This document shows, in pieces, positions 13,542 to 26,714 of a DNA stretch of 64,000 nucleotides. The DNA comes from Tenrec ecaudatus (lineage: Eukaryota > Chordata > Mammalia > Afrosoricida > Tenrecidae): positions 146,422,721-146,486,720 of the forward strand of contig NC_134530.1 of NCBI RefSeq assembly GCF_050624435.1, written 5' to 3'. The notes under the pieces were generated by a model. The model ran no database searches. It was given only the letters and a program-made list of their open reading frames with translations, and was not told where the DNA came from. Made by a program: the position numbers and the translations under genes. Each line of letters starts with the position of its first letter. Within the stretch, counting starts at the first letter, position 1.

Positions 13542-13598
13542 CTTGATGGTTGAGGTTCGTACAGATAACAGGGGATCATCCACAAGATAGGACAACCC
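13542..13598 (-). CDS. KCND3: KCND3 alternatively spliced 57-nt exon (long-isoform insert)
   Basis: This tiny exon is easy to miss. On the - strand, after TTGTCCTGTAG, it encodes exactly GLSYLVDDPLLSVRTSTIK (19 residues) and ends AAG|GTATAACTT. In other mammals this segment is present in the long Kv4.3 isoform and skipped in the short one; it is a multiple of three, so skipping keeps the frame. The closing T-I-K triplet fits the protein kinase C type site reported for the long isoform. The splice sites are usable but weaker than those of the neighbouring exons: the donor is GTATAA rather than GTGAGT, and the acceptor tract is interrupted by purines, in line with regulated inclusion. Just upstream in the transcript lies a tandem CATTCC-rich region (13640-13990). 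Identity is secure; which tissues include it cannot be seen. Confidence 0.95.
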
Positions 13599-15766
<2,168 letters not shown>

Positions 15767-15852
15767 TCACGATCAGAGTTCCCAGAGATTCCCACTCATC
15801 TCTCCAGCTGGGGTGTCATCCTGGCAGGGGAATCCCCACTCGCCCAAGTTTC

Positions 15853-16045
15853 CCTGGTGGTGTCGTGGAGAATATGCATTGAGCCATTTAAGGAAGGTCA
15901 GTGGTTCGAACCCACCAGTGGCTCCAAGGGAGAAAAAGGAGTCTGTATGCTCCAGTAAGGATTTACATCCTCGGAGCCCTCATGGGGCAGTTCTGCTTTG
16001 TCTTATTAGGTCTCCATGAGGGAACAGACTCAATGCCAGTGAGTT
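15853..16045 (+). repeat. AfroSINE copy
   Basis: Contains 'cagtggttcgaacccaccag', 'ccaagggagaaaaaggagtc' and a tail with 'ggggcagttctgctttgtct'. Diverged head. Confidence 0.75.
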
Positions 16046-16424
16046 TTGTCCCCTCCATTTCTATGCTCAGCCTCTCCTGGGACCTTGTGCTGCTCTGGAC
16101 TGGAGGAGGTCTCTCAGTAGCCTGTGCTCCTCCGAGGCATGTGTGTGTTAGCTCTCCGATTTTCCTCCGCTGCCCAGGGTGGGCCTTGACATACAGAGGG
16201 CACCCACACCCAGTAAATTCAGAGAAAAGCAAGAACTGTGCACCCCTGACCCTCCACATGTCTTAACTCCCCCACCCCCCATCAGCACTTAGCTCTGACA
16301 TAGTATGTGTTCTGCCGCTTTCTCCCTCCTCCGTTTGAGGGGGAGGGCTTTGCTCTGTTTCCTGCGCAGTCCCCTTGCTTGCTGCCCAGCTCAGCGGGGG
16401 GCGGGGAGAGGGGACTGTGGCTAG

Positions 16425-16570
16425 TTGTCACCGAGTTGGTCTCCACTCAAAGGGTGGCTCTTTGAGCGCAAAGTATCACCAGGGTCGTTTGGGAGCAGGC
16501 TGCCAGACCTTTCAGAGGGGTCAGATTGCCACCCTCCTTCCTGTCTCAGGTGCGTGCTTAGCTCCAGGAA
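16425..16570 (-). mobile_element. Possible RTE 3'-end relic, antisense
   Basis: 'gttgtcaccgagttggtctc' resembles the reversed RTE/AfroSINE tail start. The rest is too diverged to align by eye. Confidence 0.3.
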
Positions 16571-17569
16571 CTAAGTGTAAGTCTGGTGGCATGTCCATCT
16601 TTGGGAGTGCACTTCTGCAAGCACAGGTCGCTATTTTGTCATGCCTGGCTGTGGGGACCACCAAGGTGGCCTGTGTGTGTGAAGGGGCTGCTGGAGGCAT
16701 CTCCATAGACCCTTGGGGGTTCACATCTCCCCAGCTCTAGAGTGGGGCCTTCACAGAGGAGGCCTCCTGAGGAGGGAGGGCTGCCTGGGGTCCCCACACG
16801 CAGCTGCTTTTCCTGCTTGCCCAGGCTGTGGGAGATGCTGGTGACGTCGCACATGCCAGCTGCTGTCCCCTTCCTAATGACCATCATCTGGGTAACCATG
16901 ACAGCAGCACAGCCACAGAATAAATGAGGGCAGAGAGGGAAGAGTCTTTGGGAGAAAGGACTTGGAAGAGGGGGACCTGCTGGCTAAAAAAAGTAGCTTG
17001 CGACGTGGCCTCCAGAGACCCAGACACAGCTCTGGGCTCTGCTTCCAGGAGCAGAAGAGCCCACCAGGACTCACAGACCATCCAGGGCCAGAGGCTTCTG
17101 GATAAGTGCGCACGTCACGGACTCTGTGCAGGAGTCCTGGATGATTGTGACAGTTGCCATGTCTTGTCCCCTTGTCACCAGTAGGGGGCAGTGCCCCCTC
17201 CAAATGCCCTGTTAGGCTGGCTCATCTGTCCAAACAATGCCAGGGACTCGACTTCAGGCTGTCACCAGAAGCATCAGGGTCCCCTATGTCTCCTCTTTCC
17301 CCCGGGAGAAGTCTCCCAGGGTCTCCGCAAGGACCATTTAGCTCCCTCCCAAAGATGAGGAAGAGGCCTAGGACCAGAGCTTGGACGATGGCCTCTAAAT
17401 CCAAGAAAGGATGCTCTTCCCCATGGAGAGATATGAGAGGGAACGAGGGACAGAAAGGAGACTAACCGCCCCGTCATTCCTGCTCTCTGCACAAAGGCCA
17501 TTCATCCAGGCCGCAGGCCAGTGCTGCTCCTGGGGAATCACGTTCTCACCCTCCCCTCAGCTCCGTGCT

Positions 17570-17880
17570 TACAATCAGGTGAGTTGCTCCCCACTGGACG
17601 ATGTGGCTGTTATTGCTTTGGGTGGGCACTGGGTGTTGAGAGCTGCATATGGAAATTCAATTGTGCCAAGCTCATTATAGCCTTATGTAATTTGATTGCA
17701 CCACTTAGAGCCAGACCTATTTCGTATCTGGGGTCTGTCTTCATTACTTTCTCGAGATGAAAGATTCTCCTGTTCTCCTTTGTGGCACTTCTTTTAATCT
17801 TCTCTTACCCTGGGCTCCATTAAAGCGACCGATCGTCATATCAAATGCACGGGATCGTTTAATCACCTCTCGCACAGGAT
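17570..17880. promoter_or_regulatory. Candidate conserved noncoding island (inferred)
   Basis: AT-richer than its flanks, with no repeat hallmarks, and dense in short motif-like strings (e.g. 'catatggaaattcaattgtg', 'ttacctctcgagatgaaag'-type segments, 'ccattaaagcgaccgatcgt'). Low CpG decay and the surviving complexity suggest constraint. Inference only. Confidence 0.3.
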
Positions 17881-18059
17881 AAAGAGGTCAGCAAAGTATT
17901 GACAGGGCCGCACCCAGCACAGGGCGTTGGATGGAGCTCTCTGGCTCAGCCTTGAGGGCCCGGCCAGCAGGGATTGCGAGGTTCCTGTCCAGTGCCTAGC
18001 ACAGAGCTTCCCACGGAGGACGTGTTCGAGAAGGGCCTGTGATCGCTGAGGAAGGAAGA

Positions 18060-19165
18060 TCATCAGGCAGAGTCGGTTGGGAAGGCTGTGTTCATTCAGT
18101 CCTGGCCATGGGCTCAGCCCACCAACCACATCTCCGTTGCTTGTCCTCTGGTAGCTTCCATGTGGCCATGAGGTTGGAAGCGATGCCACTGGTTATTTCA
18201 AACCCTGGTAGAGTTACCCAGTGTGGTAATCACCTAATCTGGTGTCAATTTGAGGACTACAAGTGTAAGGGTAGTCTAGCCTGTCAATCTGGAGACAGCC
18301 AATGAGACCTCTCTGTGGGCATGGCCTTCTCCTGAAATTCTGGGAAATCCAGTACTTCCTCCTTGGAAGTGGGAGACACTTCTCTCTCTGTTCACACCCT
18401 GGGAGACATCGCAGCTGACAAGACCTATGGATCCACCTTGATGCAGCCCTGTGTGCAGAGAGCCATGCAGAGTCCCCTGTCAGCGCTGAGATGTCTCCAA
18501 TGCCACTGGATCCACAGACTTTCTACCCTCTGATCTGTGATCTTCCTGCATTCGGCGTCTTTGCATGTGTTTCATGAGTCTGAAGAGGACTTTATAGCTT
18601 GGTATCGGACATATGGGCTAATATCAGACTTATGGACTTGATATGGACTGGGCTGGGATGCTTTCTCAATGTCCAATTGCTCTTGTACATAAATCTCTTT
18701 CTTATACATATATGTGTGTCCATGGATTTGTTTGTCTAGTCTGCCCAGACTAACACACCCAGGGTGCACAGCTTTCACGGGAACTTCCAGACTAGGAAGG
18801 AAGACCCAGTGGTCTACTTCTGAAAGCCGGCAGGGAAACCAGACGGATCACAACAGAACATTGCGCTCCTCACGTGCTTTGGCCATTGTCACCAGCAAGG
18901 ATCAACTATTAGAAGATGGCATCGTGCCTGGTAAAGTCGAGGGCCACCGGGGCTGAGATAGACTGGCACGATTGCTACAACCGTGGAGTGGACCATGCCA
19001 GCAGCAATGGCGAGGCTAATCCTGGACTGGGGATGACGTTGTTCTGTGCGAGTCTAGAGTTAGACCATGAGCTGGTATCACCTCAATGGCAGCTATCCAT
19101 CATGGGCTCAATCCTTGTGTGGACTGGCCAAAGTCACTTTGTTCCATGGCTGTAAGTACACCGCC
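18060..19165 (+). mobile_element. RTE-type element (5' leader plus 3' end), interrupted by an LTR-like insert
   Basis: The left part (about 18060-18221) and 18757-18850 together match the RTE 5' leader: 'gccactggttatttcaaacc', then after the insert 'gaacttccagactaggaagg' and 'ggtctacttctgaaagccgg'. From about 18900 it reads as the RTE 3' end ('gcctggtaaagtcgagggcc'). The reverse transcriptase region between them is missing, so this is another internally deleted derivative. The LTR-like insert is flanked by ACCCAG on both sides. Confidence 0.6.
18222..18756 (+). mobile_element. LTR-like repeat, copy A (~535 bp)
   Basis: Shares its whole length with copy B (20663-21193): near-identical blocks 'gtcaatttgagga', 'gccaatgag.cct', 'ttcctccttgga', 'agaggactttatag', 'tccatg.atttgttt'. 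It begins TGTGGT and ends ...GACTAACA(C), i.e. TG...CA-like ends. It has TATAAA-like and AT-rich segments near its right end. It is flanked by ACCCAG (18216-18221 and 18757-18762), consistent with a 5-6 bp target duplication inside an RTE element. No internal retroviral genes lie nearby, so it behaves as a solo LTR. I do not recognise the family. Confidence 0.6.
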
Positions 19166-19789
19166 AGCGTCCAAAGAGAGCTTCAGGACCAGCCAGGCTA
19201 TTTTAAAGGCAAGAACGCGGAAGGCTCGAGGGAAGTGATTTCATCAAGGGGAAGGCAGCCTAGCAAGCCCTTGTCTTCCAGCTTTCCATCCAGCACTACT
19301 TCCAGAACATCCTCCTCCTCCTCCTGCTCAGAATTCAACTCCAGTTGGGAAAATATTTTGAAACCTCAGTGAAGCCCAGGAAGCTGCATTTTCAGCAGGT
19401 GTGGAGACTGCAGGGGTGCAAAGACCTGGAAGGAGGCTGCTGCTCCCTGGCTCCAGCTCCAGCTCCAGGTACAGGCAGAGCGTGAGACCATAGTTTCACC
19501 AGTCCTGAGTGGTCCTTCGCAGTGAGCACTGGCGGGCCATTGGCCAGGAGCACTTGCCTGTCTTTCCTGGGAGAGGCAAAGTAAAGAGAAGAGGGAGCAG
19601 TGGAGGGGTCCCGAGAGAACGTGAGCAAGTCCATGTTTGTACAGAGAATCAGAGGCCAGTGCTCACACACAAACTCATCCACACAGCTTATTGCAGCCCG
19701 ACAGTCAAAGCCGCAGGCTCAGACCATCCCACAGGCCCTGCAACAGGTCAGCGGGCAAACTGCAGTGTATCGCTTTGTTCCACGGGATG

Positions 19790-20075
19790 CCTCCTACTCT
19801 CCCATTAACAGGAACTAGCTCTGGACACACTCCACAAATGGGATGAATCTCCAGCAATTCTACTGAGTGAAAAAGAGTCAGTCTCCTGAGGGTACATGGG
19901 ATTCCACTTATATAGAATTGTTGACAAGAAAACATTTTATAAATGGAAGACAGATAAAGGGGTCCAGGGGTTAGAGATGGAGCGGGGTTGTATGGGGTTA
20001 TCAAAGGATGATTTCAGTACCTTACTGTGGTGGTGGCTATGTGGACCTGCACATGTGGTGAGACTGCACAGAATG

Positions 20076-20076
<1 letters not shown>
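19790..20076 (+). mobile_element. L1 3'-end fragment
   Basis: Resembles the end of an L1 element: 'gggattccacttatatagaa', then a glycine-rich 'ggttagagatggagcgg' and 'gtggtggtggctatgtggac'. It ends in a (CA)n tract. Strongly diverged and noncoding. Confidence 0.55.

Positions 20077-20123
<47 letters not shown>
20077..20123 (+). repeat. (CA)n microsatellite
   Basis: About 23 uninterrupted CA dinucleotides, transcribed as (UG)n in the KCND3 pre-mRNA. Confidence 0.97.
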
Positions 20124-20125
<2 letters not shown>

Positions 20126-20384
20126 CTACTCACCCATACACGGGAGCCTGCATCGGGGTCAGCGTCCTAGTTGTGACATAGGACCACACTTGTAAAAAAT
20201 GGGGAGAAAGGCCAGGCTGGCTTCCTACTTCCATAAAGAGTTAGTCTTGTCAGCATTGACTCCACAGCAGTGCCTTTGTTTGTAAATAAAATGTTACCAT
20301 GGGAAACTGGACAAAGAGTACAATGATCTGTGTGTGTGTGTTTACATCACAAGTGACAGCAATGATCTCAATCCAAATCCCCGT

Positions 20385-20662
20385 TACAAAGTAACACATG
20401 GGAACAGTATTCAGCCACAAAGAGGAGCGGAGGTCTTAAACCTGCTGTGGCATGGATGAACCTGGAAAGCATTCTGATAAGTGAAGTAAGTCACACAAAA
20501 AGATAAATACTCTACTCTCCCACCTGTATGAAATGTCTAGGCTAGGAAGTGTCCAGGGAGACAGCTTATGCGTGGTCACTGCGGGCTCGGAGAGTGCACA
20601 ACTCCTGTGGAGGAAGCGGGACACGATGGTTGAAAGGGGCCACAGAGTTTCTGTTTGAGTGA
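20385..20662 (+). mobile_element. L1 ORF2-end/3'UTR fragment, left part
   Basis: 'gtattcagccacaaagagga', 'catggatgaacctggaaagc' and 'gataagtgaagtaagtcaca' are hallmarks of the end of L1 ORF2. The fragment breaks at the LTR-like copy B and resumes at 21194. No open frame remains. Confidence 0.7.
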
Positions 20663-21193
20663 TGTGGTAGATTATAATCATTTGTCAATTTGAGGATTAA
20701 GAGTATAGGGGCGGGGCCTAGCTTGTCAATCAGATCATAGCCAATGAGGCCTCTGTGTGGACATGGCCTTCTCCTGAGAATTCTGGGAACTCCGGTACTT
20801 CCTCCTTGGAGGCGGGAGACACTTCTCTCTCTCTGCTACTCCCTGGGAGACATTGCAGCTGACAAGACACATGGAACTACCTTAGTGCCCTGAGCCGGAC
20901 AAGCCACATGGATGCAACCAGACCTCAGAAGCCGGAGAGGCCACAGAGAGACCCCTGCCAGCGCTGAGATGCTTACGACGCCACTGGATCCAAAGACTTT
21001 CTACCCACTGGCTTGTGATTGTCCTGCATTTGGCTCCATTGCATGTGTTTTGTGATTCTGAAGAGGACTTTATAGGTTGGTATTGGACACATGGGATGTT
21101 TTCTCAATGTTCAATTGCTCTTGTATATAAACCTCTTCCTTCTATACATGAGTGTCTCCATGAATTTGTTTCCCTAGTCTACCCAGACTAACA
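20663..21193 (+). mobile_element. LTR-like repeat, copy B (~530 bp)
   Basis: Second copy of the element at 18222, in the same orientation, beginning TGTGGTAG and ending GACTAACA. It contains 'gggcggggcctagcttgtca' and 'tgtatataaacctcttcctt'. It sits within an L1 3' end whose sequence continues on both sides, so the empty site can be inferred. Copies A and B are about 1.9 kb apart. The sequence between them is L1/RTE, not an internal retroviral region, so they look like separate insertions. Confidence 0.6.
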
Positions 21194-21240
21194 GGGGATG
21201 AAGAACTTGTCGGGTTAGAGAGTGGGGTGGTTGCACCTCA
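21194..21240 (+). mobile_element. L1 3'UTR fragment, right part
   Basis: 'ggatgaagaacttgtcgggt...gtggttgcacctc' continues the L1 3' region broken by copy B. An AfroSINE follows directly. Confidence 0.55.
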
Positions 21241-21431
21241 TACTCACTGCCGTTGAGTCGATGCTGGCTCGCAGCGACCCTATAGGACAGGGCAGAACTG
21301 TCCCTGTGGATTCTGTAACTCTTCATGGGAGTAGAGAGCTCTGTCTGTCTCCTGTGGAGCAGCTAGTGGTTTCGAACTGCTGACCTTTTGGTCAGTAGCC
21401 CAACGTGTAACCACTATACCATCTGGGCTTC
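21241..21431 (-). repeat. AfroSINE copy
   Basis: Near-complete on the - strand. The + strand reads 'gttgagtcgatgctggctcg', 'ctataggacagggcagaact' and 'ggtttcgaactgctgacctt'. Confidence 0.9.
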
Positions 21432-22633
21432 TTTGCTTTGCTTGGTGAATGCAGTTAGTGATTGAATTGGACTGTATTTTATCACACATGATCACACAGA
21501 CACAGAAAGGTTATGGGCAGGCAGCAGATTCAGGCAAAGGGGCCGCCTCACCACTGTGACCTCCGCTCACTGGCTCAGAGAACGTAGTCACTATAAATCA
21601 CAGGCGTTATTCTGAGAACGATCCCAAGCAAACTAGTCAGGATGGAGGGAGGAACAACACCATCTCCTTGAGCCTTCCCTTCATGCTGATGCCAAGTGGC
21701 CAGGAGGGTTCCCTGGTGACTGCTCCATCTCCCCGTGCCTGCCCTGGGCTGGGAACTAGCCCATCTCCACCGCTCTCCCAGCCCCCTGGACCCGTCTGCC
21801 TTGACTCTGGGAGAAGCATGGTGCTGGCAGCAGGCAGCGTCCTTTTCTTCCCCTTAAAGGAAGCCCAAGGTGAGACAGTGCTGAGCAATGTCTCCAGGCT
21901 GGGTGAAAACACTGTAAATATTGACTCTGATTTCAAAGGGAGAGGGCGAGGGAGGAGGGAGCCGGGAGAGAGGGACACGCATCTTCAGCTGCTACAGGGA
22001 GGACTAAGAACCCACAGCTTGTACTTTCTGGGTGTTAATCACTCAGGAGAGCTTTGTAAAACTCTGAGGGAAATGTCCATGGGGATATTCTTTGCAGTGG
22101 CAAAAAGCTAGCAGGTGAGATGCCCTGGGAAGTGGGTGAAGGGATGAGGGGAAGGTGGCCTGGAAGCTCCCTAGGGCCAGAGCAAATGGGCTTGTCACCT
22201 GAGAGGCCTTGAGGCCCAGGAAACCTTTAAACCTTACCTGCTCAGCCCTCGCCCCTCAGCAAGGGGCGGCTTTAGAATCCCTGCGTTTTTCGGAGCCTCA
22301 GACTCCTCGGTTTGAAAAGGAGCGCCCCCCCCCTGCTTGTCTCTGTCCCTTTATTTAGGAGAGGATAATGAATTTAGATATTGTTCAAAGTTGCCAGCTG
22401 ACTTGAGCAGGGAAAGAGATAAGACTTCTATTTCTGGGATGGCTGGGGAAACCTTGACCTTGGGTAAAGAGGCAGGAAGGGAAGGGATGCTACGGAGGGC
22501 AGCTGGTGACGTCACAGGCCCAGGTGAAGAGAAGTCAAACCAAGCCGGGCACACAAGAGGTGACCACAAAGACGCACAGGATGGGGGCTGCTGGGACGGA
22601 CTGGAATTCTCTGCCCTCCACTTTGGAGCCCAG

Positions 22634-22827
22634 GTGCCCTGATGGCATCGTGGGTTACGAGTTGGGCTGCTAGCAGCAAGGTCATCAATTCGAATCCTCC
22701 AGCCATGCTGTGGGAGAAAGATGGGGCTTTCTGTTCCTATAAAGTGTTACTGTCTTGGAAACCCACAGGGCCAGTTCTGTCCTGTCTTACAGGGTCGCTA
22801 TGAGTCAGAATTGACTCGGTGGCAGTG
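22634..22827 (+). repeat. AfroSINE copy
   Basis: Near-complete: 'gtgccctgatggcatcgtgg', 'gtgggagaaagatggggctt', 'gggtcgctatgagtcagaat'. It runs into a (GGA)n tract. Confidence 0.9.
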
Positions 22828-22862
22828 GGAGGAGGAGGAGGACGAGGAGGAGGAGGAGGAGG
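22828..22862 (+). repeat. (GGA)n microsatellite
   Basis: A polypurine GGA run with one GAC interruption, grown from the tail of the preceding AfroSINE. Confidence 0.9.
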
Positions 22863-24043
22863 CAGCATTTTGGAGCTAGTTTCTAGGCTGCTGTCAGCAC
22901 ACACAGCCCCACTGTGAAATTCCAGATTCCTTTAACACACCAAGGAAGGCTTGCTAGGTGGGAGTTCCCACTGCAAGGGGACAATGCACCTGCAATGCTT
23001 GGGGCCTGGCTCAGAGCAGGCACTCAAGAAGGGTTTGTGGACTGAAGAATGAATGAATGAAGGAAGGAGTCGGAACCAAGGACTCCCTCAGCCCACATGT
23101 CCAGGAAGTTCCTTGTGCCCACTGTGTCCCGGCAGGCGCTGACCTGGCACTCTGCAGACTGGGATGGAGGGATGGGGAGCCCCACTTGTAGCTGCTGCTG
23201 GTGAGTTCCACCTGTCATTCCAGCCTGCCTACCTGGACCCCTCGTGAAAGTCACTCTCCCCAAACCATCCCTGGTCCCTGAATGGTGTCCATGGTTTTCG
23301 CTGGACGACTACAGGTCGGTGGTCTGCGGCCACCCAGAGGCACCACGCAAGGAAGGCCTGGGGGTCCGCTTCTGCAAAGACTAGCGTCAAGAGGACCCTC
23401 CGCAGCAGCTCCTCTGGGGTCGCCGTGAGCTGGGATTGGCTTGGTGGCATTCTCACAGAACCTTCCCGGCCTGGAGCCTTCCACGTGTCGTGAAGGGAAG
23501 CTGGAGGGGCTGAGGGCGTGTGCCAGAGAAGGCTGCTGGCTAGTCAGGGAGGCTGCTTTCTCATCCCCACCGGCCGCCCGCCTCGGAAAGGGCCCCCAGC
23601 GCCTCCTGGACACCACGGAGCCCTCTCCTCAGGCTGGCGCAGCGCCGTGCCTAACCCAAAGGCCCCTCCAGGTTTCACAAGCCTGCTGTGGGCTGTCCCT
23701 GAGCTCGTGGCCTCAGGACGATTTCTTTGCAGAGTGTTTTCTTTTTTTCCCCAGCGTGTTTATTTTTGTCGCTGGGCTTTGTATAGGCCATTGTAGGATA
23801 TGAAAAAGAGACTGTTTCCCCAGCGAGCTCTTGGCTGGGAGAGGGAGGAGGCCAAGAGGCTGAGTGGCTGTGGCTGAGACGGCACAGGGGGCCCCACAGA
23901 ATACCCAAGGGGAGACCAGCAGCCGTGGTGACGTCAGGGCGTGTGGCCAGCTGGCTGGGGCTGGAATGCCGGACTCCGGGCAGGCGGCGGCATGAAACTG
24001 CCTTCCTTTCCAAAACCAGAGGCTGCCTGAGCACGGGCTCTCA

Positions 24044-24361
<318 letters not shown>

Positions 24362-24744
24362 CTATCAGCGTGTGCAGCAAGCCAGCTCTGCGGCCACTCA
24401 TTCACTTATCCGTTCACTCGGTTAGCGTGCCTACTGTGTGCGTGAGGTGCTGCGGCAGGACCTGGTAGTGAACAAAACCGAGGAGGTCCTCAGGGTCACG
24501 GAGCCAGCATCCAAGCCAGGGGAGACCACACACAAGTACAGGCATGCCGAAAGGCACAGGCGTGTGGTGCTGTCTGTGGCGAGAACCCACGGGTGCTGAA
24601 GAGCTGGCGGAGCAGTGGGTTCGGTGCTGGGGCTGCCCACCTCAGAGCCGGCAGCCAGCTCCTCACGGGAGAGATGAGGCTGTCTGGGTCCCACAGTCTT
24701 GGAAACCCCATGGAGACCCCACAGTGGGGTTGGGTGCCCGAGGA

Positions 24745-24930
24745 AGGCGCCTGGTGGCTCAGTGGTTAAAGCGCTCCATCACGGACCTGGGGAGGCCCAC
24801 TGTTTGACCCGCAGCAGAGCAACGTGGCAGCCTGCTTCTGTCATGGCTCCCAGCCTCCGGAAACCCCGGCAGACAGTTCTTCTCTGACCCCCAAGGGTCG
24901 CTAGAAGTCGCAATGGACTTGCCGGCAATG
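24745..24930 (+). repeat. AfroSINE-related copy
   Basis: 'aggcgcctggtggctcagtg', 'gttaaagcgctccatcac' and a tail 'gggtcgctagaagtcgcaat'. The middle is diverged, possibly another subfamily. Confidence 0.65.
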
Positions 24931-25334
24931 TTTCGGTTCTCGGGTGTCCCGTGGTTAGAAATGGCAGCCTGCAAGTTGAGAACTGCAGGTGAAGGATCCA
25001 GCCCCCACAACCCCCAGGACACGTGTTGCTGGCGGAGGGAACTGGAAGGCCGGAGGCCCTGAGCTAGGAAGGAGGTGGGCATGCTGAAGGAAGGGCCAGG
25101 GGGCGGGGCGGCTGGAACACAGTGAGCAGGGGGAGTGTTACAGGAGGCTGAGGAAGCAGACGGGCCCCTGGGCCAGGAAGGGGCTGCAGGGCTGGGGTAT
25201 CCCAAGTGCAGCGGAGAACCTTGGATGAGTCTCAAGGAGGAGAGCAACAAGATCTCAGCATAGAAACCATAAACAACAAGCCCACCGCTTATTCAGGTGG
25301 AGATTTACAACTTACGGGGTACCTTTACACCCAC

Positions 25335-25535
25335 AGGAACCCTGGTGGCATGTAGTTGTGCACGGGGCTGCTATCTGCAAGGTCAGTAGTTGGAAACCAC
25401 CGGCCACTCTGCAGGAGGAAGTCGAGGCTTTCTACTCCGCTACAGAGGCAGAGTCTCGGAAACTCACAGGGGCAGTTCTGCGTGTCCTTTAAGGGTTGTT
25501 ATGAGTTGGCATTGATCCGATGGCAGTGAGTTTTC
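25335..25535 (+). repeat. AfroSINE copy
   Basis: 'aggaaccctggtggcatgta', 'cgaggctttctactccgcta', 'gttatgagttggcattgatc'. Confidence 0.85.
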
Positions 25536-26271
25536 TTTTACATTCATGAATCTTGTGAGTTTTGTGTTCTCCCCTGTACTTGAAGATATTTTATTTTTAT
25601 CTTTGTAACCTATATCTATTGATATCTACATTTCTATTGTTGTCTCCCCCACCAAGCACACTGTCTCGGAGGGGCCATGAGCGCTGACTCTCCGTCCTTC
25701 AAGCGCTGATAGACTTTGGGACGGTGCCGCGTGCGCTCCAGAGCTTGGAGAAACTCTTCAGCACTTCACACCCCTCAGCTGCCCCCGGGGACCCAGCTGG
25801 CCCAGCTCCCACTCGGCCCTGGGCAGGCAGGCCTGCCAGAGCCTCTCCTCCAATCAATAAAGCACTCTCCACAGCGGTTAAGTGTTTAGCCTCTTTATTG
25901 AGATAATTTAAAGGCCTTATTAAGCAAAGAGCTGCGACGACTCCTTTGGCCAAAGCCAGCTAGGCTGCCGCCTCTGCCTCCATCCCGTGTCCGTGCACCT
26001 GCTGGCCAGGCAGGGTTGCTGCTGACCTCATGGGGCTGCGGAGGGGGTGGAGGAGGGTGGATGGAGCGAGGGTCCAGAAGCTCCAGGCCGTCTACTCCTT
26101 TGTGGAATGCCCCTGGTGGACACTGAAGGAAGGATGTCACAGACGCCTTTCCCCTCACCTGGTGAAGCAGGCTCCTGTGTTGAGATCCTCCTCCGCATCT
26201 TTCAGTGCGTGGGCCCTTTTTCCTGGCTCGGGTGGTCTCAGATGCCATTACATCAAGACCCAGGGTCATTC

Positions 26272-26481
26272 TGGAGCCCTGTGGTCAAGTGTGAAGTGGT
26301 CACGAGTTGGGGTGCTAAACTCAAGGTGAGCAGTTTGAAACCAGCAGCCGCTGCTCAGGAGACAAGGGCTTTCTACGCCTATGAAGAGTTGCAGACTCAG
26401 AAATTCCCAGGGACAGTGCTTCCCTGCCTTACAGGTCACTGTGAGCTGGCATCGGCTCGATGGCATTGGGTTTGGGTTTGG
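26272..26481 (+). repeat. AfroSINE copy
   Basis: 'ggagccctgtggtcaagtgt', 'gagcagtttgaaaccagcag', 'gtgagctggcatcggctcga', then a T/G-rich tail. Confidence 0.85.
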
Positions 26482-26504
26482 TGAGTTTTCTCTGTGAGGG
26501 GCTT

Positions 26505-26650
26505 CCCAGGCAGTGGTTGAGAACTTGGATCCGGGAGCTAGATGACCTTGGTTCAAGATTCAACCAACTCCACCATGAAATAATTGGGAATCTGGGAAGA
26601 TGTTGTATAGCTTTTTAGGATCTCAGAATCCTTCTTTTATGAAATTAAGG
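26505..26650 (+). repeat. MIR-like relic
   Basis: 'agctagatgaccttggttca' and 'accaactccaccatgaaata' fit the MIR core order. Low-similarity call. Confidence 0.35.
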
Positions 26651-26714
26651 TAAGAAAAGTAACCTAACGTATTGTTTTTTAAAAAGGGAGAACGGTATCT
26701 ACAGGCCTGCTGTT

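Noticed and set aside
19937..20195. Frames with His-Thr or Val-Cys repeats
   Set aside because: They are translations of the (CA)n microsatellite.
18222..21193. A provirus bounded by two LTRs
   Set aside because: The 1.9 kb between the copies is RTE and L1 material plus (CA)n, with no retroviral genes, and the copies sit in different host repeats.
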